A stretch of 64,000 nt of DNA, taken from assembly GCA_039985655.1 (NCBI GenBank), contig JBDWSF010000037.1, positions 1-64,000 of the forward strand, read 5' to 3'. Both the position numbers and the translations under genes were made by a program. The notes beneath the pieces were generated by a model. It was not told the DNA's origin. It ran no database searches and saw nothing but the letters and a program-made list of their open reading frames with translations. How positions within the stretch are numbered: position 1 is the stretch's first letter; each line of letters starts with the position of its first letter. This stretch comes from Postechiella sp039985655 (GTDB lineage Bacteria; Bacteroidota; Bacteroidia; Flavobacteriales; Flavobacteriaceae). Of the stretch, positions 36,696 to 45,433 are shown piece by piece.

Positions 36696-37715
36696 ATGCA
36701 AAGTACGCGAACATTTACCGATAAAGTTTTTCTAATCTTAAAAGGATTAAGTATGGGTGCTGCCAATAAAGTTCCTGGTGTTTCTGGTGGTGTTGTTGCT
36801 TTTGTTGCTGGTTTTTACGAAGAATTTATTTATTCACTTAAAAAAGTAAATGGAAAGGCCTTTAAACTATTAATTAATGGGCGTTTTAAAAGTTTCTTCA
36901 ATTATATTAATGGGCGCTTTTTATCTTTGCTTTTTTCAGGAATGATTCTCAGTTATTTTAGTATTTCTAAAATATTAGATTATTTAATACGGCATTACGA
37001 ATTATTTGTTTGGAGTGTTTTTTTTGGAATGATAATAGGTTCCATATATTATATAAATAAAGATTTTAAAGATTGGAATTTAAAAACCCACACCTCCCTC
37101 TTATTAGGGATTTTAATTGGATTAGGCATTAGCTTTTTAAATCCTGCTAAAGAAAATGATAATTTATGGTTTGTGTTTTTCTGTGGTATAATTAGCGTTT
37201 CGGGTATGACACTTCCTGGGTTTTCAGGATCATTTATACTTATACTTTTTGGAAACTACGTGTTACTTTTAGTAGATTCTGTAAATGCGTTATCATCAAC
37301 TATTTTTGAAGTCTTTGGTGGTAACTTTAGTTTCATTGACGATTTAGAACGTGTTAGAATGTTAAAAGTACTTATTGTTTTCACGATAGGTTCTGTCACT
37401 GGGCTTGTTACATTTTCGCATGCATTAAGCTATATTTTAAAACATTATAAAAGCATTACGCTTTCTACAATTCTAGGTTTTATCATTGGGTCTTTAGGTG
37501 TTGTTTGGCCTTGGAAAGAAACGTTATATAAAAAGAATACTAACAGTAATTTCATTTTAGATTCTACTGGCGAAAAAATAATAGAAAATTACAAGCGCTT
37601 TATTCCAGAATTAAACACAGAAACGTATTATGCCATTGCCTTCATCTTTTTAGGAATTGCAATTGTTTTAATGCTTGAATTATATAGTAAAAAAACTAGA
37701 AAAACACATGTATAA
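36696..37715 (+). CDS. DUF368 membrane protein, putative polyprenyl-phosphate translocase (copy 2)
   Basis: A 339-residue paralogue of the preceding gene with the same two motifs, GAANKVPGVSGGVVAFVAG and MTLPGFSGSFILILFG. A longer central loop (VDSVNALSSTIFEVFGG) accounts for the extra length. The two genes are separated by 2 bases and must be co-transcribed. The sequences have diverged well beyond a recent duplication, so they may form a heteromer or serve different lipid carriers. Its last 8 bases overlap the start of aroE. Confidence 0.85.
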   Translation: MQSTRTFTDKVFLILKGLSMGAANKVPGVSGGVVAFVAGFYEEFIYSLKKVNGKAFKLLINGRFKSFFNYINGRFLSLLFSGMILSYFSISKILDYLIRHYELFVWSVFFGMIIGSIYYINKDFKDWNLKTHTSLLLGILIGLGISFLNPAKENDNLWFVFFCGIISVSGMTLPGFSGSFILILFGNYVLLLVDSVNALSSTIFEVFGGNFSFIDDLERVRMLKVLIVFTIGSVTGLVTFSHALSYILKHYKSITLSTILGFIIGSLGVVWPWKETLYKKNTNSNFILDSTGEKIIENYKRFIPELNTETYYAIAFIFLGIAIVLMLELYSKKTRKTHV

Positions 37716-38445
37716 ATTAGGTCTTTTAGGTAAAAACATATCCTACTCCTTTTCAAGAAATTATTTTAAAAACAAGTTCGAAAAAGAAAACATTTCTAAC
37801 ATAACTTATGATAATTTTGATATAGAAGACATTTCACTTTTTCCTGAAATAATAAAAAATACAGAAGGGATAAAGGGATTAAACGTAACGATTCCGTACA
37901 AAGAAACCGTTATGCCATATTTAGATAAAATAAATAAAAAAGCAAAAGCTATAGGTGCAGTAAACACTATTAAAATAACAAAAAAGGGAAAATTAATTGG
38001 ATATAATACCGACTGCTATGGGTTTAAAAAATCTATTATTTACCATCTTAAATCACATCATAAAAGTGCTTTGATTTTAGGCACAGGCGGTGCCAGTAAA
38101 GCAGTTGCTTATACGCTAAGAAAACTGGGGGTAGAATGCCATTATGTCTCGAGAACAGCATCTAAAGGTGTTCGTTTCACCTATGATTCTTTAACTTCAG
38201 AGGATGTAAAACAGCATAGAGTTATAATAAATTGCACACCATTAGGTACTTTTCCAGATATAGATATTTCTCCGAACATTCCTTATGATGCCATTAGCAA
38301 TCAACATGTATTATTTGACTTAATATACAATCCCGAAGAAACAAAATTTTTAAAGCTAGGAAAACAAAATGATGCCGTTACAATTAATGGCTCAAACATG
38401 CTAAAATTACAAGCTGAAAAATCTTGGGCTATCTGGAAATTATAG
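37708..38445 (+). CDS. aroE: shikimate dehydrogenase
   Basis: About 245 residues, starting at ATG 37708 (MYKLGLLGKNISYSFSRNYF), which gives the usual N-terminus. An in-frame upstream extension to 37675 would lie inside the DUF368 gene. The shikimate-binding block GLNVTIPYKETVMPYL, the later NTDCYGF and the NADP Rossmann loop LGTGGASKAVAYTL are all visible. It reduces 3-dehydroshikimate to shikimate in aromatic amino acid synthesis in the cytoplasm. The 8-base overlap with the DUF368 gene predicts translational coupling. Confidence 0.92.
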   Translation: MYKLGLLGKNISYSFSRNYFKNKFEKENISNITYDNFDIEDISLFPEIIKNTEGIKGLNVTIPYKETVMPYLDKINKKAKAIGAVNTIKITKKGKLIGYNTDCYGFKKSIIYHLKSHHKSALILGTGGASKAVAYTLRKLGVECHYVSRTASKGVRFTYDSLTSEDVKQHRVIINCTPLGTFPDIDISPNIPYDAISNQHVLFDLIYNPEETKFLKLGKQNDAVTINGSNMLKLQAEKSWAIWKL

Positions 38446-38556
38446 CTAATCTGCACACTTTTAAATATTAAAAACTCGTTACTACTTTGTAAATACTTGA
38501 GTTGTTAGTATCTTTAAGCAATAAAAAAAATTGACGAACCCTAAACATTTTTTAAA

Positions 38557-40671
38557 ATGTCAGAGACAGATAACCTGCCAAACGCAGATGGAAAGAAAGA
38601 AAACGAAGTAACTATTGATTCTAAACCAACCGAATCTGATAGTAATACGAGTTCAAGCGAAGAAATAATAAGCAATGATGTCGAAGAGACAGAAGGGCCT
38701 ATAGCTGAAGAAACTAAAGAAGATGAAGTTGTTTCTCCTGAAAAGACTCAAAAGCTAGACAAAACATCTAAAGAAGAAGGTGAAGTTATTAATGAAATAG
38801 AAAAATCTAATGCTGAAGATGAAGCTGCTTCTCCTGAAAAGACTCAAAAGCTAGACGAATCATCTGAAGAAGAAGATGAAGTCATTAATGAAATAGAAGA
38901 ATCTAATGCCGAAGATGCTGAAGATGAAGGCAACAAAGATAGACATGCTATTGAAGTTAAGGAATACGATGGAATGTCGTTAGAATCTTTAGTCATTGAA
39001 TTAGAAAAACTTGTAAGGAACCAAAAAGTTCAAGCCATAAAAACACATGTTGATGGTATAAAAAACGAGTTTAATTCTAAATTCAATACCCTTTTAGATG
39101 AGAAAAAATCTGAATTTATAAGCGAAGGTGGTCACGAAATAGATTTCTATTACTCCACACCTATTCAAAAACGATTTAAAGAATCGTATAAAGAATATAA
39201 AAATAAATTACACGAACATTACAAAAGCCTTGAACAGAATCTAAAATCTAATTTAACAAATAAATTAGAGATTATTGAAGAGTTAAAAGGTCTTATTAAT
39301 GTTGAAGAAAACATAAATACCACTTACAAACATTTTAAAGAATTACAAGAACGGTGGCGTACAACAGGTCCAATACCAAGAGACAAATACAATAACGCTT
39401 GGAATAGCTACCACCATCATGTCGAAATTTTTTATGACTTTTTACATTTAAATCGCGATTTAAGAGATTTAGATTTTAAACATAATTTAGATAAAAAATT
39501 AAAAATTATAGTACGTGCTGAAGAATTAGCTCAAGATGATGATGTTATGCGTGCATTTAGGGAGTTACAAGAACTTCATAAAATGTGGAAAGAAGAATTA
39601 GGTCCTGTAGGCAAAGAACACAGAGAACTTATTTGGGGCAGATTTAAAGCCGCTACTAAAATAATTAACGATAAAAGACAAGTTTATTATCAAGAAATTG
39701 ATAAAATTTACGAGAAAAACTTAGAAGCAAAACTTGAAATCATCGCTTCTATCGATGCCGTAAATGTAGAGCAAAGTAACTCTCATGGTAATTGGCAAAA
39801 AAAGATAAAAGATATAGAGACCTTGCGCGAAGCGTTCTTTAAAGCTGGTAAAGTTCCCATTAAATTAAACGAAGCTACTTGGGCTAAATTTAAAGAAGCT
39901 GTTAGAACATTTAACAGGCAGAAAAATGCGTTTTATAAAGGGCTTAAAAAAGATCAATTTGAAAATCTTCAAAAGAAACTTGAATTAATTCAAATAGCTG
40001 AGGACAATAAAGATAGCGAAGACCATCAAGTAACAACAGCTTTGATGAAAAAAATTCAAAGCGATTGGAAAAAAATCGGTCATGTGCCTCGAAAGGATAG
40101 TGATAAAATTTGGAAACAATTTAAAGCCGCATGTAATCATTACTTTGATAAATTTCATGCTTCTAAAAATGCTGCTAACCAAGAGTTTGTTGATGCTTTC
40201 AATAAAAAACACGAATTATTAGATGTTTTAAAAACATTAAAATTTGCTGACGACAAAGAAAAAGATCTAGCCACTATTAAAGACTATATTACACAGTGGA
40301 ATAGTATTGGTAGAGTGCCTAGTGAAAAACGTTATATTGAAGGTAAATTTGCTAAAGCATTAGACAGTTTATTTGCTAAATTAAACATTGACAAGGAACA
40401 GGTTGAAATGATTAAGTTTCAAAACAAATTAGAAGAACTAAAGAATTCTAATGATAATGGTAGAAGCCTTGATAACGAACATTCTTTTATTCGTAAAAAA
40501 ATTGATGAAATTAAAGGTCAAATCAATCAACTTGAAAATAACTTGCAGTTTTTTAAAAATGTTGACGATACAAACCCGTTAGTGATAGAAGTACATACTA
40601 ACATTGCAAAACATAAAGAAGGTTTAAAAATATGGACTTCTAAACTTTCTAAAATAAAAGAATTGTACTAA
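38557..40671 (+). CDS. DUF349 repeat protein with acidic N-terminus
   Basis: A 704-residue cytoplasmic protein. Residues 1-140 are low-complexity and acidic (Glu/Asp/Ser-rich) and include a direct 32-residue duplication around SPEKTQKLD. The rest consists of helical DUF349 repeats (each with a W-x-x-x-G-x-x-P/V-R-like core, e.g. ERWRTTGPIPRDKYN, SDWKKIGHVPRKDSDKIW) ending in a coiled coil. DUF349 proteins are widespread in Bacteroidota; their function is not well established. A shared terminator separates it from the convergent thioredoxin gene. Confidence 0.85.
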   Translation: MSETDNLPNADGKKENEVTIDSKPTESDSNTSSSEEIISNDVEETEGPIAEETKEDEVVSPEKTQKLDKTSKEEGEVINEIEKSNAEDEAASPEKTQKLDESSEEEDEVINEIEESNAEDAEDEGNKDRHAIEVKEYDGMSLESLVIELEKLVRNQKVQAIKTHVDGIKNEFNSKFNTLLDEKKSEFISEGGHEIDFYYSTPIQKRFKESYKEYKNKLHEHYKSLEQNLKSNLTNKLEIIEELKGLINVEENINTTYKHFKELQERWRTTGPIPRDKYNNAWNSYHHHVEIFYDFLHLNRDLRDLDFKHNLDKKLKIIVRAEELAQDDDVMRAFRELQELHKMWKEELGPVGKEHRELIWGRFKAATKIINDKRQVYYQEIDKIYEKNLEAKLEIIASIDAVNVEQSNSHGNWQKKIKDIETLREAFFKAGKVPIKLNEATWAKFKEAVRTFNRQKNAFYKGLKKDQFENLQKKLELIQIAEDNKDSEDHQVTTALMKKIQSDWKKIGHVPRKDSDKIWKQFKAACNHYFDKFHASKNAANQEFVDAFNKKHELLDVLKTLKFADDKEKDLATIKDYITQWNSIGRVPSEKRYIEGKFAKALDSLFAKLNIDKEQVEMIKFQNKLEELKNSNDNGRSLDNEHSFIRKKIDEIKGQINQLENNLQFFKNVDDTNPLVIEVHTNIAKHKEGLKIWTSKLSKIKELY
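38719..38910. repeat. 96-bp in-frame tandem duplication inside DUF349 gene
   Basis: Units 38719-38814 and 38815-38910 each encode about 32 residues around SPEKTQKLD and EVINEIE. The nucleotide sequences are highly similar with a few substitutions, so the duplication is fairly recent and under little constraint. Confidence 0.9.
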
Positions 40672-40697
40672 GAATGATTCAATTCAAATAGAGTAAT

Positions 40698-40730
40698 TAA
40701 ACGCTTAGATATTAAATCTAAGCGTTTTTT
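40698..40730. terminator. bidirectional terminator between DUF349 and thioredoxin genes
   Basis: The 12-bp arms AAACGCTTAGAT and ATCTAAGCGTTT enclose a 5-base loop with a T run after it. It lies between convergent stops and reaches into the stop codon of the minus-strand gene. Confidence 0.85.
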
Positions 40731-41292
40731 AGTTTAATAAATTATCGATAGTTACCCTTACTTTATCACTATCCCAATTAGAAGCACCTATTTTATCTAT
40801 AACAATGTTTCCTTTTTTATCAATTAAAAATGTTCTAGGAATACTTGAAACATCAAAGCTTTCGGGAGCGCTATTGACAGGACTGTAAACATTAAAAGTA
40901 TATTTCTTTTTATCTAAAAATTCACGAATAGTTTGTGACGATTCGTTAGAAACAAAAACAAACTCTATTTTATCACTATAATCATTGTAAAGCGATTGCA
41001 TACTTGGCATTTCGGCAATACATGGTGGACACCATGTTGCCCAAAAATTAATTAACACTACTTTACCCTTAACGGTTTCAAAATTAAAAATAGAACCGTT
41101 ATAATCTCTTAATTTCCAGTTATAACTATTCAACTTGTTTTGATTTTCTTTGGCAACCACAGAGGGACTTATTAAAGCCAATCCTTTATTCAAAAAAACT
41201 TGAATTGGTAATCTCGTTTGTGGTATAAGCAATAAACATAATACCGCTAAGAAAATTATATTGTTTTTTTTTGACTTATTAATCTTCATCAT
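40729..41292 (-). CDS. TlpA/ResA-type thioredoxin-like protein
   Basis: A 187-residue protein with an N-terminal membrane anchor (IIFLAVLCLLLIPQT) and a periplasmic thioredoxin fold. The redox centre is CPPC in NFWATWCPPCIAEMPSMQ, with the cis-Pro in SSIPRTFLID. TlpA/ResA proteins reduce disulfides in exported apoproteins such as cytochromes c, or act as extracytoplasmic reductases. The gene stands alone, converges on the DUF349 gene and has a terminator on each side. The partner is not evident. Confidence 0.87.
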   Translation of the reverse strand: MMKINKSKKNNIIFLAVLCLLLIPQTRLPIQVFLNKGLALISPSVVAKENQNKLNSYNWKLRDYNGSIFNFETVKGKVVLINFWATWCPPCIAEMPSMQSLYNDYSDKIEFVFVSNESSQTIREFLDKKKYTFNVYSPVNSAPESFDVSSIPRTFLIDKKGNIVIDKIGASNWDSDKVRVTIDNLLN

Positions 41293-41300
41293 ATAAATAT

Positions 41301-41336
41301 AAAAAGCATAGCCTCTAAGTCGAAGCTATGCTTTAA
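41301..41336 (-). terminator. terminator downstream of RskA-like lipoprotein
   Basis: The arms AAAGCATAGC (41303-41312) and GCTATGCTTT (41325-41334) have a T run on the minus-strand side. It isolates the lipoprotein gene from the thioredoxin gene. Confidence 0.75.
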
Positions 41337-41377
41337 ATCTAACAAAAAAATGAGTCAAACTTAACTCATATACTAAT

Positions 41378-42262
41378 TTATCTTGTTACAGACCCTGTTA
41401 ATTCTGGAACTGGACCTGTTCCCATAGTTATCACCGTATGATTAGCAGCATCAACTGGTACAACATGAGCTAGAGGTTTTAGCGTAAAAGGTGCTGCACT
41501 ATTATCTGGATATGGTTCAACAGAAACGACAATAGTTGCTCCTTTTAAATCTGTTGGAAACGTAAGACCATCTGGTGCGCTTAATAAAAAATCTTCTCCT
41601 GGAAAAAATCCATCTGCTCCATTTGGTGCAGCTAAAGCTACTGAACCACTAAAGGTATCTGCATCATCAGTGGCTGCAACATTTGTAAATGTACCTGTAC
41701 TAACTGGCGTTCCATCAATAACTGCCCATCCTTCATATATCCATCCTTCAGAAAGTGCTGGTAAACTTAAACCAGCTGTTGGCGGATCTGTAGAGTTATC
41801 TAAAAACCAAACACCACTAGCTTCGTTTGTATCATCCATATCTGTTGGAGTTGCTAAAATGTATGCTCCTGTTGCAGTTGAAAAATCAGCCACTAAATTA
41901 GAATTAACACTTGAAGAGTTTCCAACAAAATCACCTGCTAAAATTTTAGTAGCTGCTGGTCCGGCATCAGGATCTACAGTTGGTTCTATAGAAAGTACAA
42001 ATGTTGTTGCTGCAGCTAATTGTGTTGCATCTACAACATAAGTTTGAGGAAAATTAACTGAAGTAAATCGTCCTGTTGATACTGCTACACCATCAACAAT
42101 TATCCAACCTTCATATACATAATCATCTCCTAAGGCTTCTAATCCCTCTAAATCTATAGTTAAATCAGAAAGGTTTGATTCATTGTTGTCATCATCACTA
42201 CTACAAGACGTAGCAAAAATACTTATTGCCAATACGGCTAAAAACATGTTCTTAATCATCAT
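41378..42262 (-). CDS. lipoprotein with two RskA-like (anti-sigma periplasmic-type) domains
   Basis: A 294-residue lipoprotein. The signal ends in the lipobox FATSCSSDDDN, where the acidic residues after Cys resemble the Bacteroidota lipoprotein export signal for surface exposure. Two repeated domains follow: VYEGWIIVDGVAVSTGRFTS ... VLSIEPTVDPDAGPAATKIL and IYEGWAVIDGTPVSTGTFTN ... VVSVEPYPDN. This is the core pattern of the extracytoplasmic domain of RskA-type anti-sigma factors (YxxWxxxDGxPVSxGxF ... VxxEP). There is no anti-sigma zinc-finger or transmembrane segment. The function is unknown. It is next to a Crp/Fnr regulator on the same strand, and has a -7 box at 42289-42296. Confidence 0.7.
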   Translation of the reverse strand: MMIKNMFLAVLAISIFATSCSSDDDNNESNLSDLTIDLEGLEALGDDYVYEGWIIVDGVAVSTGRFTSVNFPQTYVVDATQLAAATTFVLSIEPTVDPDAGPAATKILAGDFVGNSSSVNSNLVADFSTATGAYILATPTDMDDTNEASGVWFLDNSTDPPTAGLSLPALSEGWIYEGWAVIDGTPVSTGTFTNVAATDDADTFSGSVALAAPNGADGFFPGEDFLLSAPDGLTFPTDLKGATIVVSVEPYPDNSAAPFTLKPLAHVVPVDAANHTVITMGTGPVPELTGSVTR

Positions 42263-42288
42263 TTTTTTTTTTAAAATTATTTATACTT

Positions 42289-42296
42289 CAAAAGTA
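42289..42296 (-). promoter_or_regulatory. -7 box upstream of RskA-like lipoprotein
   Basis: The minus strand reads TACTTTTG (TAnnTTTG), 27 bases before the start, giving a short leader. Confidence 0.5.
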
Positions 42297-42333
42297 TATC
42301 ATGATGATTTTATAAAATGTTAGCCATCTAACA

Positions 42334-43005
42334 CTAAGCAATATTTTTATAAATCCGTATCTCTTTTCTATTAAATTCGATGACCTTCTCTTCCTTTAAT
42401 TCGTTCATAAGAATATTTAAAGTAGGCCTTGATGTGCCTATTAACGATGCTATATCTTTTTGTGTGTAAGGATGATGTATTACTTTATCTCCTGTTTTTG
42501 GACAATCGTAACCATAGTCTGTACATAACTCTTCTAGAAACTCAACGAGTCTTGTTTTTGTATCTTTAAATAATAATAGTTGTAGACGTCTCTCTAATTT
42601 TTTTAATTTAAAACCAATAAACTTATAAACTTTGAAACTAAAGGTTTGATTATCCCGCATTAAATCATGCATGGTTTCTATACCAATGGGGCAAATACTT
42701 GTTGTATTATCTATAGACTGTGCAAATTCTTCACGTTTATCATCACCAAAAATGGCTGTTTCTCCAAACAATTCTCCACGAGTTAAAATTGCTTTTACAA
42801 TCTCTTGGCCATCTTCATTATAATAACCAATCTTCACTTTTCCTTTTTCTATTAAATAAATCTTATTAGCAGAATCTTCTTCAAAATAAATATAATCTTT
42901 CTTTTTATAAGCATCGAAGTCATGATCTACTTTATAGGCTTTAAATTTATGAGGACAAAGCACCTTAAAAAGGTTTACATCGTCAAAAAACCAGACTGAT
43001 TTCAT
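42334..43005 (-). CDS. Crp/Fnr-family transcriptional regulator
   Basis: A 223-residue DNA-binding regulator. The N-terminal cyclic-nucleotide-binding-like beta-roll (about 20-140) includes YLIEKGKVKIGYYNEDGQE and RGELFGETAIFGDD. A dimerisation helix and a C-terminal winged helix follow, with recognition helix QKDIASLIGTSRPTLNILMN. No iron-sulfur cysteine cluster of the FNR type is evident. It may respond to a nucleotide or other ligand and could control the adjacent lipoprotein gene; the effector and targets are not known. Confidence 0.87.
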   Translation of the reverse strand: MKSVWFFDDVNLFKVLCPHKFKAYKVDHDFDAYKKKDYIYFEEDSANKIYLIEKGKVKIGYYNEDGQEIVKAILTRGELFGETAIFGDDKREEFAQSIDNTTSICPIGIETMHDLMRDNQTFSFKVYKFIGFKLKKLERRLQLLLFKDTKTRLVEFLEELCTDYGYDCPKTGDKVIHHPYTQKDIASLIGTSRPTLNILMNELKEEKVIEFNRKEIRIYKNIA

Positions 43006-43076
43006 GTCGTTTGAGTTTAAAATATTTGTTAGAATAACAAAGTCGGGTTTCTACAAGAAAACTTACATTTAGACCT

Positions 43077-43104
43077 AAAAAACCTCCTAAATTAGGAGGT
43101 TTTT
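43077..43104 (-). terminator. terminator downstream of DUF5606 gene
   Basis: The arms AAACCTCCTAA and TTAGGAGGTTT with A/T flanks form a compact hairpin between the DUF5606 stop and the Crp/Fnr gene start. Confidence 0.8.
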
Positions 43105-43127
43105 AATACATGTATTTTTCTTAGAAA

Positions 43128-43559
43128 CTATTCTTCTTCGTCAACCTTTTGAGTCTCTTTAGCTTCAGCTTCTATATTTTCTAATAAATCATGTTTATGC
43201 AATAAATTATACCACTGTATAATTTTTTTAATGTCACTTGCATACACTCTATCTTCATCATAGTTAGGTAAAACATCAAAGAAATACTCTTCTAACTTAT
43301 CTTTACTTTCTTTTGGACCTACACTTGTTGTGTTCCCGTTTTCTTTCTCCTTTATGCTTTTTAAAACCTCTCTTAGTGGCACTTCTTCCTCTAAAGTATA
43401 AATAGCAATTTCACTTAAAACACTTACATTTTGATGCACACTTACTGATAAGCGTTTTTTATCAATTAAAGATTCTGCCACAAAACCACCACGAGTTTGC
43501 GTTACTAAGTTATATAAACCTGGTTTTCCTGCAATTGCAATTATTTTTTCTAAACTCAT
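43128..43559 (-). CDS. DUF5606 family protein
   Basis: A 143-residue cytoplasmic protein. The N-terminus MSLEKIIAIAGKPGLYNLVT and GGFVAESLIDKKRLSVSVHQ are characteristic of DUF5606, a small family I know mainly from Bacteroidota. The C-terminus is acidic and helical (ENIEAEAKETQKVDEEE). No enzymatic motif is visible and the function is unknown. It lies 54 bases downstream of def on the same strand, a common arrangement in this phylum, and ends in a terminator. Confidence 0.8.
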   Translation of the reverse strand: MSLEKIIAIAGKPGLYNLVTQTRGGFVAESLIDKKRLSVSVHQNVSVLSEIAIYTLEEEVPLREVLKSIKEKENGNTTSVGPKESKDKLEEYFFDVLPNYDEDRVYASDIKKIIQWYNLLHKHDLLENIEAEAKETQKVDEEE

Positions 43560-43613
43560 AAATTATTTTTTGAAAGTCGCAAATATCAAGTGTTTCTAAT
43601 CGTTTTGCAAATT

Positions 43614-44204
43614 TTATCGTTTCTTTTTTGCATTAGGAAAACGCATTCTATAATCTACATCTATTTTTCCTTTAGAAATATTACCCAATCTCCCTTTAAT
43701 TAATCGCTTTTTTAAAGTTGATAATAAATCCGTAAACAACACACCTTGAATATGATCGTATTCATGTTGAATTACTCGAGCAATTAAACCATCAAATACT
43801 TCAGTATGTTTTTCGAAATTCTCATCGTAATACTCAATAGTAATTATAGGTTTTCTAAACACATCTTCCCTTACATCAGGAATACTTAGACATCCTTCGC
43901 AAAAAGCCCACTCCTCGCCTTCTTCTTTTATAATCTTAGCATTTATAAATACGCGTTTAAAATCTTTTAAACTGTTTTGTTCTTCTTCACTTAAATCTTC
44001 ATCCTCAGAAAAAGGAGCGGTATCAACCAAGAATAAACGAATAGGAAGTCCTATTTGCGGTGCTGCCAAACCAACACCAAAAGCATTATACATGGTTTCG
44101 AACATGTTTTCTAATAGCTCATCAAACTTAGGATAATCCTTAGTAATATCTACTGCTTTCTTTTTTAAAACGGGATCGCCAATGGCGACAATAGGTAAAA
44201 TCAT
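43614..44204 (-). CDS. def: peptide deformylase
   Basis: A 196-residue metalloenzyme that removes the formyl group from nascent N-formyl-methionine. All three motifs are present: GVGLAAPQIGL, the cysteine ligand in EGCLSIPD, and the two His ligands and catalytic Glu in QHEYDHIQG. An acidic insert (PFSEDEDLSEEEQNSLKDF) around residue 80 is typical of Bacteroidota versions. It lies 77 bases downstream of ruvX on the same strand. Confidence 0.95.
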   Translation of the reverse strand: MILPIVAIGDPVLKKKAVDITKDYPKFDELLENMFETMYNAFGVGLAAPQIGLPIRLFLVDTAPFSEDEDLSEEEQNSLKDFKRVFINAKIIKEEGEEWAFCEGCLSIPDVREDVFRKPIITIEYYDENFEKHTEVFDGLIARVIQHEYDHIQGVLFTDLLSTLKKRLIKGRLGNISKGKIDVDYRMRFPNAKKKR

Positions 44205-44281
44205 GTTGGTAATGTATTATAATTTTGTAAAAATACAATTCTTAGTAAATTTTAGATTGTATTCGGTCTAAAAAAATGTAA

Positions 44282-44692
44282 TTATTGAGCGTATAAATAA
44301 CTTTGTAATATTAATGTCGCGCTAATTTCATCTATTAAAGCTTTATTTTTTCTTTGTTTTTTTTTCAATCCGCTATCAATCATAGTTTGAAAAGCCATTT
44401 TTGAGGTAAACCGCTCATCAACCCGCTTTATTGGCACATTAGGAATTGATTTTTTTAACTTTTCAATAAAAGTAGTAATTAACACCTCACTCTCCGAAGC
44501 CGTATTATCCATTTGCTTAGGTTCTCCAATTAAAAACAATTCAACATCTTCTTTAGATATATAGTCTTTTAAAAACGGAATTAATTCTTTAGTAAAAACT
44601 GTTGTAAGGCCAGATGCAATAATTTGTAACTCATCAGTTACAGCTATTCCTGTTCTTTTACCTCCAAAGTCTATTGCTAAAATTCTAGCCAT
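44282..44692 (-). CDS. ruvX: RuvX/YqgF-type Holliday junction resolvase-like nuclease
   Basis: A 136-residue RNase H-fold protein with the metal-binding Asp in ILAIDFGGKRTGIAVTD, the Glu in KRVDERFTSKMA and the final acidic motif in DEISATLILQSYL. YqgF proteins act in pre-16S rRNA 5' end maturation and have been linked to Holliday junction resolution. A -7 box (44707-44714) lies 14 bases upstream, so the gene starts a transcript that likely continues through def and DUF5606. Confidence 0.92.
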   Translation of the reverse strand: MARILAIDFGGKRTGIAVTDELQIIASGLTTVFTKELIPFLKDYISKEDVELFLIGEPKQMDNTASESEVLITTFIEKLKKSIPNVPIKRVDERFTSKMAFQTMIDSGLKKKQRKNKALIDEISATLILQSYLYAQ

Positions 44693-44706
44693 AAAATAAT
44701 TTTACG

Positions 44707-44714
44707 CAAAAATA
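44707..44714 (-). promoter_or_regulatory. -7 box upstream of ruvX
   Basis: The minus strand reads TATTTTTG (TAnnTTTG), ending 14 bases before the start codon, which implies a very short leader. Confidence 0.55.
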
Positions 44715-44759
44715 CTGTATTAATTGTCGTTTAAACAAAGTTGAACTAATATAAAAAGA

Positions 44760-44789
44760 AGAAAGACCATCTTTTCAGATAGTCTTTCT
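44760..44789 (-). terminator. terminator downstream of small exported protein gene
   Basis: The arms GAAAGACCATCT and AGATAGTCTTTC (one mismatch) have a 4-base loop and a T-rich tract on the minus-strand side, 42 bases past the stop. Confidence 0.75.
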
Positions 44790-44830
44790 ACAATGGTTTA
44801 ACCTTAAATAATTAATACTATGAAATTTTT

Positions 44831-45103
44831 TTAAGCTTTTCTTGCTTTATTTATTTTCGGAAATAACAATTTAATATTTTGAACTTTACGCTCACGATTC
44901 AAATAAATTCTAATATCACTACTACTACGTGCAATCGCTTCTTTAATAATTGAAGGTTCTAAAATAATTGTGCTTTTAGTAGAAACGTCTTTATTATTAT
45001 CTGCAGCTACTATAGTAGTTTCTACTTCTTTAATCTCATTACTTTGCGCATTTACGAAAGTGAGAGACAGTAATAAGATTAAAAGTAAGTAAGTAGTTTT
45101 CAT
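44831..45103 (-). CDS. small exported protein of unknown function
   Basis: A 90-residue protein from ATG 45103 (MKTTYLLLILLLSLTFVNAQ), a textbook signal peptide. The frame is open to 45130, but that position falls inside the -7 box TATCTTTG, so the shorter start is preferred. The mature part is short, polar and basic at the end (KLLFPKINKARKA) and I do not recognise it. It has its own promoter and terminator, so it is a monocistronic gene. Confidence 0.7.
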   Translation of the reverse strand: MKTTYLLLILLLSLTFVNAQSNEIKEVETTIVAADNNKDVSTKSTIILEPSIIKEAIARSSSDIRIYLNRERKVQNIKLLFPKINKARKA

Positions 45104-45127
45104 TTGATTTGGTATTGTTTGATGGTT

Positions 45128-45135
45128 CAAAGATA
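45128..45135 (-). promoter_or_regulatory. -7 box of small exported protein gene
   Basis: The minus strand reads TATCTTTG, an exact TAnnTTTG match 24 bases before the preferred start codon at 45103. Confidence 0.6.
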
Positions 45136-45407
45136 CTTTCGACAGTAAGGTTTAGAACAATAAATTAGTCGTAACACGCTGAATTTTCGTTTACTAGAGA
45201 TACTGTTTGGATTTATCGACAAATAGATAAAACACTAAGTTTCATCGATTAAATCACGTTTTTTTTGCTTTTAATCAGTAGCGTTATGGGATAATATGGT
45301 GAAATGCACTTTTCAATCCTTGAAATACGTCTTAAAAAAGGCTTGTTTTTCATTAAAACCGGTCTATAATTATGTCGTATTCATTCCTTTTTTTAAATGA
45401 TACCTAG

Positions 45408-45415
45408 TATATTTG
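45408..45415 (+). promoter_or_regulatory. -7 box of dapD
   Basis: TATATTTG matches TAnnTTTG and lies 18 bases before ATG 45434. It decides the start, because an in-frame codon at 45413 would be inside the promoter. Confidence 0.65.
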
Positions 45416-45433
45416 CCCAAAATTTATATTTCA

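Larger units (their letters stand above)
45104..45433. other. 330-base divergent intergenic region
   Basis: The region lies between the small exported protein gene (minus) and dapD (plus). It carries the two -7 boxes at 45128-45135 and 45408-45415. The middle is AT-rich with no recognisable gene or structured RNA. Confidence 0.6.
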
